Source: a bacterium (lineage in GTDB: Bacteria > Bacillota > Clostridia > Lachnospirales > Lachnospiraceae). Taken from it: 31,069 bases of DNA. A program made the position numbers and the translations under genes. Shown in pieces: positions 15,148 to 22,308 of this stretch. The notes under the pieces were generated by a model. It worked only from the letters and a program-made list of their open reading frames with translations, ran no database searches and was not told the origin of the DNA. How positions within the stretch are numbered: position 1 is the first letter of the stretch; every line of letters begins with the position of its first letter. The DNA lies in the NCBI GenBank assembly GCA_004562765.1, contig SFRL01000036.1, positions 1 to 31,069 of the forward strand. Reading direction: 5' to 3'.

Positions 15148-15159
15148 TGAATAGTAATT

Positions 15160-17112
15160 ATGGAATATAAAGAACTTTATGAGAATTATTATACAATGGT
15201 GTACCGCCTCAGTCTGCTGCTGTTGAAAAATACACAGGATGCTGAGGATGCCACACAGACCATATTTTTAAAAGTCATGGAAAAACAACCGGTCTTTGCC
15301 GATGAGGCTCACACCCGCGCATGGCTGCTCACCGTTACCCGGAATTACTGCCGGGATGTACAGCGCAGCTTCTGGCATCGAAAGCGCACGGATATGGAAC
15401 AGCTGCCGGAGCAGGCAGTGGAGCCCTTCGACCGACAGGAAAGCCTGTTATTTGAGATCTTCCAGACGCTTCCGAAGAAGCAGCGTGAGGTCGTCTATCT
15501 CTACTATTTTGAGGACTATTCTATCAGAGAAATAGCAACGCTCCTGGAACGCAATGAGAGCACAGTTCAATCGCAGTTATTTGCCGCCAGAAAACGTATG
15601 AAAAAGCAGTTTTCTACCACAAAAGCTGCTGCCCTGATCCTCTGTCTGGTCTTTACACTGGGATTTGGAGGCATTGCAGTGGATGCCGCTACCGGCGGCA
15701 GAACAGCCACTGCCATTCATGAGGTGACTGAAAAGATACAGGCATCGATCCATCGCCTGCTATCCGACGAGGACAAACAGATCGCAAGCGAAACTGTCAC
15801 TCTGCCAATTCAGGTATATGCTTCTGACCTTGTCGGTATCGATGAGCATTATATCCTGCTGGCAAACGAGCGGGGTCTTCTCATCTACGACCGCAGTCAA
15901 GGCGAGATCACGGCTGTACTGGATCTGCAGCAGATGGAGTGTAACTATCTCAATGCAAACAGTATCGCTACCCGGATCTTTCTGGATGGCGACAAGCTCT
16001 ACCTTTTTAATGAGACGGGAATTGAACAGCGTGCCGGGAAAATGGAGTCCGACAGCCTGCCGGAATTTGCATATATCTGCGATCTGTCCATGCTTTCTGC
16101 TCAGACAGCACGAGAAGATGCGGAAGCTGTAAATGGCGAGCAGAACTTAAATGCTAATTCAACTTCTGACGAAACATCGGATAGCACTGGATATTTGACA
16201 TATACCACAGATACAGCAGAAATTCGTGCCATCTATGATCTCTGGTTGAACTATGCGAAAACCCGTATTCACGACACCTTTGATTCTTTCTATGGATCTG
16301 ATTTTCTGGATCAGGATAATGAAAAGTATAATGACATGAGTTATAGCAGAAACTCGCTCTCTTGGCCTGACAAGAGCGGCGAAAATATGCTTAGTTGCCT
16401 GGTAGTATATAGCAATACAGACTATGAGTTGTATACAAAGCATGCAGATGGCACACTCACCTGCGAGAAGCTGGATCTGACGGTCAAAACAAACGAAGAT
16501 GGCAATGATCCGAACCATTCCACCGGCAATTCAGCGCAGACAACTGACGGGCAGGACAATAACGGACAAACAGACGACTCATCACATACAGAAAATACGC
16601 TGCCTGTATTCTCCTACACCGGAGACGACGCGGTGCTCGCGACGATCTGCGCATACATGATGGAATCTGATGAATCACAAGGCTATTATCGCAGCAGCGA
16701 GGCTTCCGTCTATATTCCGGCACCGGTTATTTACGGTGTAAAACAAAAAGATGACGATCTCATGGTATTTTGCAATCTCTGGAATTTTGTTTACTATCAA
16801 AACGGAAATACACTGGAATGCGAGAGCGGCGGAGAATCGCCCGCAAGACTTCGCCTGCATCCGGATGCAGATGCACCGGGCGGCTATCAAGTGATCGAAG
16901 ACTTAAGAACCGGCGATGGTTCAGAATATGACAAAGGTATCAAAGAATTTTGCAAGGGCTACCCCGGTATGGCAAGGAAATATTTTGACTATGAGGAAAC
17001 AGACCGGGAAGAAGCCCGCACAGCCCTCATCCGCATGTATGTGAAGAACAATGACCTGGATATCAAATATTACAAAGATTATGGCTGGGATCCGGTACCG
17101 GTCAGCCCCTGA
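15160..17112 (+). CDS. ECF-type sigma factor fused to a transmembrane helix and extracytoplasmic domain
   Basis: 650 residues in one open frame. Residues 5-73 match sigma-70 region 2 (core binding and -10 recognition: NTQDAEDATQTIFLKVM, HTRAWLLTVTRNYCRD). Residues 92-150 match region 4 (LPKKQREVVYLYYFEDYSI then the helix-turn-helix IREIATLLERNESTVQSQL). A basic stretch (RKRMKK) then leads into one hydrophobic helix at about 155-174, ending AVDAATGG, which has a possible signal-peptidase site (V-D-A). The remaining 475 residues should be outside: a strand-rich part (215-315), two Ser/Thr/Asp/Asn-rich linkers (329-345, 445-480) and a C-terminal domain (482-650, ending YGWDPVP) like one I know from secreted Lachnospiraceae proteins. 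No anti-sigma gene is adjacent. It probably acts as a membrane-held sigma factor released or activated by a signal. Confidence 0.85.
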   Translation: MEYKELYENYYTMVYRLSLLLLKNTQDAEDATQTIFLKVMEKQPVFADEAHTRAWLLTVTRNYCRDVQRSFWHRKRTDMEQLPEQAVEPFDRQESLLFEIFQTLPKKQREVVYLYYFEDYSIREIATLLERNESTVQSQLFAARKRMKKQFSTTKAAALILCLVFTLGFGGIAVDAATGGRTATAIHEVTEKIQASIHRLLSDEDKQIASETVTLPIQVYASDLVGIDEHYILLANERGLLIYDRSQGEITAVLDLQQMECNYLNANSIATRIFLDGDKLYLFNETGIEQRAGKMESDSLPEFAYICDLSMLSAQTAREDAEAVNGEQNLNANSTSDETSDSTGYLTYTTDTAEIRAIYDLWLNYAKTRIHDTFDSFYGSDFLDQDNEKYNDMSYSRNSLSWPDKSGENMLSCLVVYSNTDYELYTKHADGTLTCEKLDLTVKTNEDGNDPNHSTGNSAQTTDGQDNNGQTDDSSHTENTLPVFSYTGDDAVLATICAYMMESDESQGYYRSSEASVYIPAPVIYGVKQKDDDLMVFCNLWNFVYYQNGNTLECESGGESPARLRLHPDADAPGGYQVIEDLRTGDGSEYDKGIKEFCKGYPGMARKYFDYEETDREEARTALIRMYVKNNDLDIKYYKDYGWDPVPVSP

Positions 17113-17357
17113 TCTCCCCAGTCTGCAACCAGTTCCTCTTTTTGCTTATGTGTCATCTTTTTTAGCGCCGCCTCACGCTTCATGGCCTCGGATTTTGTTT
17201 CAAACTCCTCCAGATAGGCGAGCATCACCGGACGACGGGACTTGGTATATTTTGCCCCGGTCCCGTCGTTATGGCTTTTCAATCTTTTTTCAATGTCATT
17301 TGTCCACCCGGCGTAAAGGCTGTTGTCACTGCACCGGACAAGGTATGCATAATTCAT
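17079..17357 (-). CDS. GIY-YIG nuclease-superfamily protein
   Basis: 92 residues, the size of the single-domain UPF0213/YhbQ group. The motif YAYLVRCSDNSLYAGWTNDIEKR contains the paired Tyr (GIY equivalent is YLV, YIG equivalent is YAG) and the catalytic Arg; GAKYT and KSEAMKREAALKKM complete the family pattern. Members bind or nick nucleic acid, but the role of the single-domain forms is poorly defined. The gene converges on the sigma-fusion gene and their 3' ends overlap by 34 bases. The ribosome site is weak (GAGAAT). Confidence 0.9.
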   Translation of the reverse strand: MNYAYLVRCSDNSLYAGWTNDIEKRLKSHNDGTGAKYTKSRRPVMLAYLEEFETKSEAMKREAALKKMTHKQKEELVADWGDQGLTGTGSQP

Positions 17358-17428
17358 ATATTCTCAGTTCAGATCCGGGACGTTCTTTCGAATGGCTCTG
17401 AACGATTACCCCCTGGTATAAATATGTA

Positions 17429-17464
17429 AACGGATACTCTCACTTTCGAGAATATCCGTTTTTT
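17429..17464 (+). terminator. Plus-strand terminator downstream of the sigma-fusion gene
   Basis: A 13-bp stem (17429-17441 with 17448-17460, one C-A mismatch) with a 6-base loop is followed by a run of T residues. It lies about 315 bases past the sigma gene, beyond the GIY-YIG gene, so the transcript may run antisense through that gene. Confidence 0.7.
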
Positions 17465-17475
17465 GTGTTGCTATC

Positions 17476-17500
17476 TATAATAAAGCAACCGCGCGATTGC
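17476..17500 (-). terminator. Possible terminator of the TPR-GGDEF gene
   Basis: On the minus strand GCAATC-GCGC-GGTTGC (17500-17485) forms a 6-bp stem with one G-U pair, followed by TTTATTATAG. Short and about 105 bases after the stop, so a weak call. The stretch 17501-17606 shows nothing else that I can name. Confidence 0.35.
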
Positions 17501-17606
17501 GGATTGTTTTTGAACTATAATCTAATATACGCCCCGACCGCTGTTTCGTGCCTGTCACGCCTGCTTTTGCTGCCGGGAAAACCCCACAGAAATTCCATAG
17601 AAATCC

Positions 17607-19223
17607 TTATACAGCATGAAACGTTCCCAACACAAAGCTGCCCCGACACCGTTCTTTAACCTCATACAGATATGTATCCGCTGCCTGCAGGTAATCAGCC
17701 ATAGTCTGTCCCTCTACCGGATGATCCCAGCAGATACCCTGTGAGATCGTTACGATATCTGACACCTTAGAATAAACATGCGCAACATTCTGAGATCGTA
17801 TGCCACAGTCTAAATCTTCGACTATCTCTTTCACGCGCTCCTTCGTCAGACCTTCATAGACAATGACAAATTCATCACCGCCATATCGGTAAGCGCTGAC
17901 GCCTTCATACTGCGAAATACGTCGAAGCTGATCCGCGATCATACAGATACAGACATCTCCCTTTTGATGCCCGTAATTGTCATTATATTGTTTAAAATAA
18001 TCAATATCCAATATCTCCACAGCCATTGGAATATGTGCAACTGCTGCTTTCACAAACTGCAGTTCACTGTAGCGCCGCAGGCGGAAACGGTTCGGCAGAC
18101 CGGTGAGCGCATCCGTCTCGGATTTTTCTGCCAACTGCTGATTTTGCGCAACGATCTGAGATTTTTCTTCCCGCTCCTCCTCCAACACCCGACAGGTATT
18201 CATCATCTCCAGCATCATTGCCCGGTTGGAGCGCTCCATGCGCATCGTATCCTCATAAAATCGCGCTGTCTCCTGCAGATAGGATGCCGTATCACCAATT
18301 TTTTTATGATATTCGATCTTCCACTCACGGATACGTCGCTGCAGATTCGTCACCTTTGCATGCTCCGCAAGATCGTCCAACAACCGGATCAGATGCAAAA
18401 ATTGCTCATCATCAATCTCCAGCAGCAAGCCTGCATACTCATAAAAATCATCAAAATAATCCATGATCCGGATCCGGTGATTCAGACTGCTCTGTATACG
18501 TCTGATACAGCAGTCTCTCTCCTTCGCATCTCCGGATGCATGGTACAGTGCAGCCTGAAAAGTCAGATAACTGTAGTTGTCAGTATCCATATGGGGCGCA
18601 CAGATCTCGCGGATCTGCCGCTCATATTCCCGGGCACGCTCCAGATCACCGGTATGCAGTGCGCAGCGACCCAGTCCGATAAAATCTACTGCAAGATAAA
18701 AATAGTAGTTATCAATATCCTTGTTTTCTTCCAGGAATTGCAGTGAATCATGAAAATATGCAGTTGCGCTGTCGTATTCTCCCAGATTGTAATAGAGCAT
18801 TCCCATATTGATGAGCACCGTGTGTTCCAGAACGGACAAGTCATGCTTTCTGCAGCAGGAAAGCGCCTGCATATAGTAGTTCATGGCAAAAGGTGCATTT
18901 CCGATCGTCACGGAAATGATCCCCGTCAGGTTATAGGCCCGGGCAATGAGTTCCCATGCGCCTGCCTGTTCCAGATATCCGAGGGCCTGTGAGATATGGT
19001 AAAGCACCATCTCCACATTATTTAACGTATAATAGGCCTCGCCACTGTAATAGTGTGCAAAGCCTAAATACATGTCATATTCTTCTCCGTGAGATGTCCC
19101 ATCGGACTCTATATATGAGAAGATCTGTGAGCAATATTCTAATGTTTTCTCCGAATGTCCACTCAGGTTTGCCACCGCCTGATCCATCCAGTATACGATC
19201 TGTTCACTGTCTGCCCGATCCAA
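17607..19223 (-). CDS. TPR-GGDEF diguanylate cyclase (soluble)
   Basis: 538 residues from a TTG at 19223, chosen because AAAGGAGATC lies about nine bases upstream; the first in-frame ATG (19187) has no such site. The N-terminal 320 residues are helical repeats of TPR type, with recognisable blocks such as ARAYNLTGIISVTIGNAPFAMNYYMQAL and VLINMGMLYYNLGEYDSA (each shortened by the reader as one repeat). A coiled-coil linker (about 330-375) leads to the GGDEF domain (about 378-530) with DIDYFKQYND, GHQKGD and the active-site GGDEF at 448-452. No RxxD inhibitory site is visible and no membrane helix. TPRs suggest control by a protein or peptide partner. Confidence 0.92.
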   Translation of the reverse strand: MDRADSEQIVYWMDQAVANLSGHSEKTLEYCSQIFSYIESDGTSHGEEYDMYLGFAHYYSGEAYYTLNNVEMVLYHISQALGYLEQAGAWELIARAYNLTGIISVTIGNAPFAMNYYMQALSCCRKHDLSVLEHTVLINMGMLYYNLGEYDSATAYFHDSLQFLEENKDIDNYYFYLAVDFIGLGRCALHTGDLERAREYERQIREICAPHMDTDNYSYLTFQAALYHASGDAKERDCCIRRIQSSLNHRIRIMDYFDDFYEYAGLLLEIDDEQFLHLIRLLDDLAEHAKVTNLQRRIREWKIEYHKKIGDTASYLQETARFYEDTMRMERSNRAMMLEMMNTCRVLEEEREEKSQIVAQNQQLAEKSETDALTGLPNRFRLRRYSELQFVKAAVAHIPMAVEILDIDYFKQYNDNYGHQKGDVCICMIADQLRRISQYEGVSAYRYGGDEFVIVYEGLTKERVKEIVEDLDCGIRSQNVAHVYSKVSDIVTISQGICWDHPVEGQTMADYLQAADTYLYEVKERCRGSFVLGTFHAV

Positions 19224-19268
19224 GATACCTGATCTCCTTTAGAAACCGTTGTAAAATCTTTTTGATTT

Positions 19269-19297
19269 AGTATACAAAGATTTTTCTGAAAAATCAA
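19269..19297 (-). promoter_or_regulatory. Promoter of the TPR-GGDEF gene
   Basis: TTGATT (19297-19292), a 17-base spacer and TATACT (19274-19269), giving a leader of about 40 bases before the TTG start. Confidence 0.8.
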
Positions 19298-19322
19298 GGT
19301 TGATCACATTTTTTTCAAACAG

Positions 19323-20120
19323 CTACTGCGGCAGATATTCCGTCGGATCAACAGGGTTGCCATCCTTTTTCAATTCAAAATAAAGGTTTGTGCCCTCCAA
19401 TGAATAGTACTTTGTAGGTTCCGCTACAGCTCCGATCACATCACCTGCTTCCAAATGCGCACCTTCCTTAAAGTTGAGGTCTGCAAGCTGACCGTAGGTC
19501 AGCGTATAATCATCCCCAATATCCATGACAACCGTCAATCCGGTCTGAGCATCTTCCCGGATCTCCACAATGTCTCCGGCTGCTGCCGCTGTCACCGCAT
19601 CGCCTGCCTTGGCTCCAATGATCATCGCAGGATTATACTTGTACTGGTCGAGTGTTGCAAAATAGATGGACTGATCCATGCTGTAATTCATAAGCACGTT
19701 TCCCTCTACGGGCCATTGCAGTTCTTCGGCAAACTGCAATACGGGTTCCGCTGCCTTTTGTGTGACGGTTACCGCAGATCCGCCAACTGGTTCCGCTTTT
19801 GCTTCCTCCTTGGGCTCCTGTTCCGCATCCATGTCATTATTTAGTTCCTCTTTTGGCTGAATCTGCGGCTTTTCTTCTGCGGCCGCGTCTTCTTTTGCCT
19901 CCGGTAAAATGACAGAATCAACCGTTTGAAGCGGTTCGGCTTCTTCCACATCCGCGCTGATCTTCTCATTATTTTTTGCCAGCTCCGCTTCCATATTTTG
20001 CTGTTCCATTTTTCTGGCTATATAAAGGCCAGTGAGGCAGGTGACCAGAATGAGCATCAGGCAGCTTGCCATAATGATCTGTTTCTGACCTGCCGATCCA
20101 CTTGTTTTTCTCTCCTTCAT
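19323..20120 (-). CDS. spoIIQ: SpoIIQ-like protein with degenerate M23 (LytM) domain
   Basis: 265 residues: a basic N terminus, one membrane helix (about 15-36), an acidic Glu/Ala/Lys linker (about 45-112) and a LytM-type domain (about 135-262, from LQWPVEGNVLMNYS to GNPVDPTEYLPQ). SpoIIQ is made in the forespore and pairs with SpoIIIAH to form the channel between the two sporulating compartments. Its place right after spoIID and the sigma-F-like promoter support this identity. The metalloprotease residues are gone: the first His region reads YKYNPAM, YxHL is YGQL (208-212), and HLHFE is NLYFE (245-249). It should be a binding protein and not a peptidase. A generic M23-like membrane protein is the alternative. 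Confidence 0.8.
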   Translation of the reverse strand: MKERKTSGSAGQKQIIMASCLMLILVTCLTGLYIARKMEQQNMEAELAKNNEKISADVEEAEPLQTVDSVILPEAKEDAAAEEKPQIQPKEELNNDMDAEQEPKEEAKAEPVGGSAVTVTQKAAEPVLQFAEELQWPVEGNVLMNYSMDQSIYFATLDQYKYNPAMIIGAKAGDAVTAAAAGDIVEIREDAQTGLTVVMDIGDDYTLTYGQLADLNFKEGAHLEAGDVIGAVAEPTKYYSLEGTNLYFELKKDGNPVDPTEYLPQ

Positions 20121-20199
20121 CCCTTACCACCATCTCGTAACTGTTTCCTTCGCTCACGCTCTGGACGGTTACTGTCTTTCTATTTTATTTTGATAGTCA

Positions 20200-20228
20200 T
20201 ATTGTTACCGGAATTCGGAAAGTTATAC
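20200..20228 (-). promoter_or_regulatory. Sigma-F-like promoter of spoIIQ
   Basis: GTATA (20228-20224), 14 bases, then GGTAACAATA (20209-20200). The -10 fits the forespore sigma-F pattern GGnnAnAnTR at every fixed position. The usual spacing is about 15. The start would be near 20193, about 70 bases before the gene. Confidence 0.6.
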
Positions 20229-20241
20229 AGTTGTTTTGAGA

Positions 20242-21111
20242 TTAAATCTTTTCCAGCATCGTGCCCGGAAAAAAATATTTTAGAATCGTTTCGTGTTTTG
20301 CACCTTCTTCCGCCTGTTTGCAGGCTGCATACTGGCTCATACCGATCCCATGTCCTTTTCCCTTCACGACCACGCGCATCCTTCCTTCCACTTCTTTGAT
20401 ATAAAAACACGGTGACGGCAGTTCCAACAGGTTGCGTACTTCATCGCCTGTAAGACTTTTATTTTCTATTTGAACCGTTTTTACATAACCTGTCTGATCC
20501 GCGTCTATTGTCAGGTCTGTGAAATCCGCATCCTCAGACAGTCCCAGCGCCTGCGCAAACTCCTTTTTTGAAAAAAAGCGGACAGTCAGATAATCCGGAG
20601 AGGTGATATCCATGCCACAGGAGGCAGAAGCAAGATACGGTGTCTCCCCTCCGTTCAGATGCTCTGCCCCACGGGTTGCCCCGGCACTGACCTTGTGAAA
20701 TGCAGTAACAATCGGTGACCCCTCGTATGTCAGTACTTCTCCTGCCGTGTCTGTTACCGCTGCCTTTGCGATCTCATAATTTGCCTGCAGATTCTGACTG
20801 CCCCAGAGTGATGCCATCTCCTCCATGGACAGGGACTGTTCCTGTTCTTCGTCCGCTTCCTGCCTGCGCAGATATTCCGTGCGGACGAGCACTGCCTGGG
20901 CGCGGATCGCCTCTGTAGGTGCATCCATCGCAACCTGTCCCGCCAGAATGCCGACCAGCGTCTCGGTCTGTTCTTCATTTTCGGCACTTTCCTGTGGCTC
21001 ATCCGTTCCGGTTTCAAATAGTATATTTCCCTGCAATGCGTATGTAATAATATATGGAAGTATGACCAGAATGATCAGAATGGAAAGAATCGTTTTTATT
21101 TTTTCAGACAT
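20242..21111 (-). CDS. spoIID: SpoIID/LytB-domain sporulation protein with altered active site
   Basis: 289 residues from the ATG at 21111, which has AAGGGAG seven bases upstream; the longer in-frame start at 21180 lies in the ksgA terminator. A membrane helix (about 7-27) is followed by the SpoIID domain: LVGILAGQVAMDAPTEAIRAQAVLVRT (given here only to mark 52-78), SAGATRG, and the C-terminal GKGHGIGMSQYAA. SpoIID is a mother-cell lytic transglycosylase that thins septal peptidoglycan during engulfment. The catalytic Glu of the family (in AxEMP) aligns with Gln59 here. It precedes spoIIQ by 121 bases. Confidence 0.88.
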   Translation of the reverse strand: MSEKIKTILSILIILVILPYIITYALQGNILFETGTDEPQESAENEEQTETLVGILAGQVAMDAPTEAIRAQAVLVRTEYLRRQEADEEQEQSLSMEEMASLWGSQNLQANYEIAKAAVTDTAGEVLTYEGSPIVTAFHKVSAGATRGAEHLNGGETPYLASASCGMDITSPDYLTVRFFSKKEFAQALGLSEDADFTDLTIDADQTGYVKTVQIENKSLTGDEVRNLLELPSPCFYIKEVEGRMRVVVKGKGHGIGMSQYAACKQAEEGAKHETILKYFFPGTMLEKI

Positions 21112-21159
21112 GCCTGTACTCCCTTCAAACAGTTTGTACAAGTATATGATATATGATTC

Positions 21160-21201
21160 AAAAAAAGACATATCCGGCAAATCATCTCACGGATATGTCT
21201 T
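21160..21201 (-). terminator. ksgA terminator
   Basis: A perfect 12-bp stem (AAGACATATCCG/CGGATATGTCTT) with a 13-base loop, then seven T residues on the minus strand, starting five bases after the ksgA stop. Confidence 0.93.
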
Positions 21202-21205
21202 TTCC

Positions 21206-22075
21206 TTACTTATCAATACCATTTAATTGGTTTGCCAGCTGTGCAAACTGCTCCAGCGTGAGCGCTTCGCCGCGGATCGTAGGAGGCTGTCCGATCGCCT
21301 CGATCGCAGCCTCGATCTGTTCTTTTGAGAAAGACAGATCTGATGCATTTTTCAATCCGTTGACCAGCGTTTTCCGGCGCTGGTTAAAGGATGCACGGAT
21401 CAGGCGAAACATCAGTCTTTCATCTGTGACTTCCACCGGCGGTTTTTCATGTCTGGTCAGACGGATCACTGCGCTGCCCACATTCGGTCGGGGCATAAAA
21501 CAGTTCGGAGGCACATTTGCAACGATCTCCGGCTTTGCATAATACTGTACTGCCAGTGAAAGCGCGCCGTAATCCTTACTGCCGGGTCCGCACTGCATGC
21601 GGTCTGCGACCTCCTTTTGTACCATGACCGTGATACTCTCGATCGGCACATGGCTCTCAAACAGACCCATAATGATCGGTGTCGTGATATAATAGGGCAG
21701 GTTTGCAACGACCTTGATCGGTTTACCGCCGTTTCTCTCTTCTGCGAGTGCAGCGATATCAACCTTTAAAATATCCTGATTGATGATCTCCACATTGTCG
21801 TATTCACTCAGCGTATCGTGCAAGATCGGGATCAGGTTTTTGTCGATCTCCACAGCCGCCACTGCACCTGCTGCCTCGCACAGATACTGCGTCATCGTGC
21901 CAATTCCGGGTCCGATCTCCACGACAAAATCATCCTTTGTCACACCCGCTTCAGAGATAATACGCTCCAGTACATGTGTATCAATCAGAAAATTCTGCCC
22001 GAATTTCTTCTGAAAATGAAAGTTGTATTTTTGCAGCACAGCGATCGTGTGCTGGGGTTCGCCTAAATATGCCAT
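21206..22075 (-). CDS. rsmA: 16S rRNA dimethyladenosine transferase KsgA/RsmA
   Basis: 289 residues. It dimethylates two adjacent adenosines in the 3' terminal hairpin of 16S rRNA late in 30S assembly. Motifs: KKFGQNFLID (24-33), SAM loop VVEIGPGIGTMTQYL (about 51-65), acidic VAAVEIDKNL, the NLPYY catalytic motif (about 124-128) and FMPRPNVGSAVIRL; a helical C-terminal domain follows. GGAGG lies four bases before the ATG. It follows tatD after a 233-base gap that is full of inverted repeats; the RNase M5 gene that often sits between tatD and ksgA in Firmicutes is absent here. Confidence 0.98.
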   Translation of the reverse strand: MAYLGEPQHTIAVLQKYNFHFQKKFGQNFLIDTHVLERIISEAGVTKDDFVVEIGPGIGTMTQYLCEAAGAVAAVEIDKNLIPILHDTLSEYDNVEIINQDILKVDIAALAEERNGGKPIKVVANLPYYITTPIIMGLFESHVPIESITVMVQKEVADRMQCGPGSKDYGALSLAVQYYAKPEIVANVPPNCFMPRPNVGSAVIRLTRHEKPPVEVTDERLMFRLIRASFNQRRKTLVNGLKNASDLSFSKEQIEAAIEAIGQPPTIRGEALTLEQFAQLANQLNGIDK

Positions 22076-22108
22076 GTATCCTCCATATTATAACCTGCGA
22101 CGCGTCTC

Positions 22109-22295
22109 ATTTGTGTACACGCCGCTGCCAGTCTCTTCTGCTGTCGGGTAAATCACGCGGGGAGGCACAGAGGAAAAGCAAAACCAGCTTTTCTCTGCTG
22201 CCTGATAATTGACTTCTATACGTTTTTCTCCGCGCGAACCCGTCGCAGAAATGACCTGTCAGAAGTCGTGTACACAAATAATACGCTGTGCACAG
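22109..22295 (-). other. Multi-hairpin region between tatD and ksgA
   Basis: No credible gene is seen here, but structure is dense. A 13-bp inverted repeat (22109-22121 with 22267-22279) encloses three more stems: 22163-22179 with 22187-22203 (16 pairs with two bulges), 22211-22217 with 22261-22267, and 22225-22234 with 22244-22251 nested inside the latter. The outer arms contain GTGTACAC, itself palindromic, and CTGTGCACAG follows at 22286-22295. It could be a structured leader RNA of ksgA, a small RNA or a cluster of operators. I match it to no known riboswitch. Confidence 0.5.
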
Positions 22296-22308
22296 AAAAT
22301 CACTACCT

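Noticed and set aside
17964..18746. 260-residue open frame on the plus strand
   Set aside because: It lies wholly inside the TPR-GGDEF gene on the other strand, has no ribosome site and its composition (Ile, His and Leu rich) is that of an antisense shadow.
21112..21160. Possible sigma-E promoter of spoIID (TCATATA with TGTACAAA)
   Set aside because: The spacing between the two parts is about nine bases, too short for sigma-E, and the -10 match is poor.
22115..22165. Weak resemblance to cobalamin riboswitch boxes (CAGAAGAGACTGG, CCCCGCGTGATTTA on the minus strand)
   Set aside because: The conserved B12-box spacing and the upstream GGTGC and GCCACTG elements are not found, and ksgA is not a cobalamin gene.
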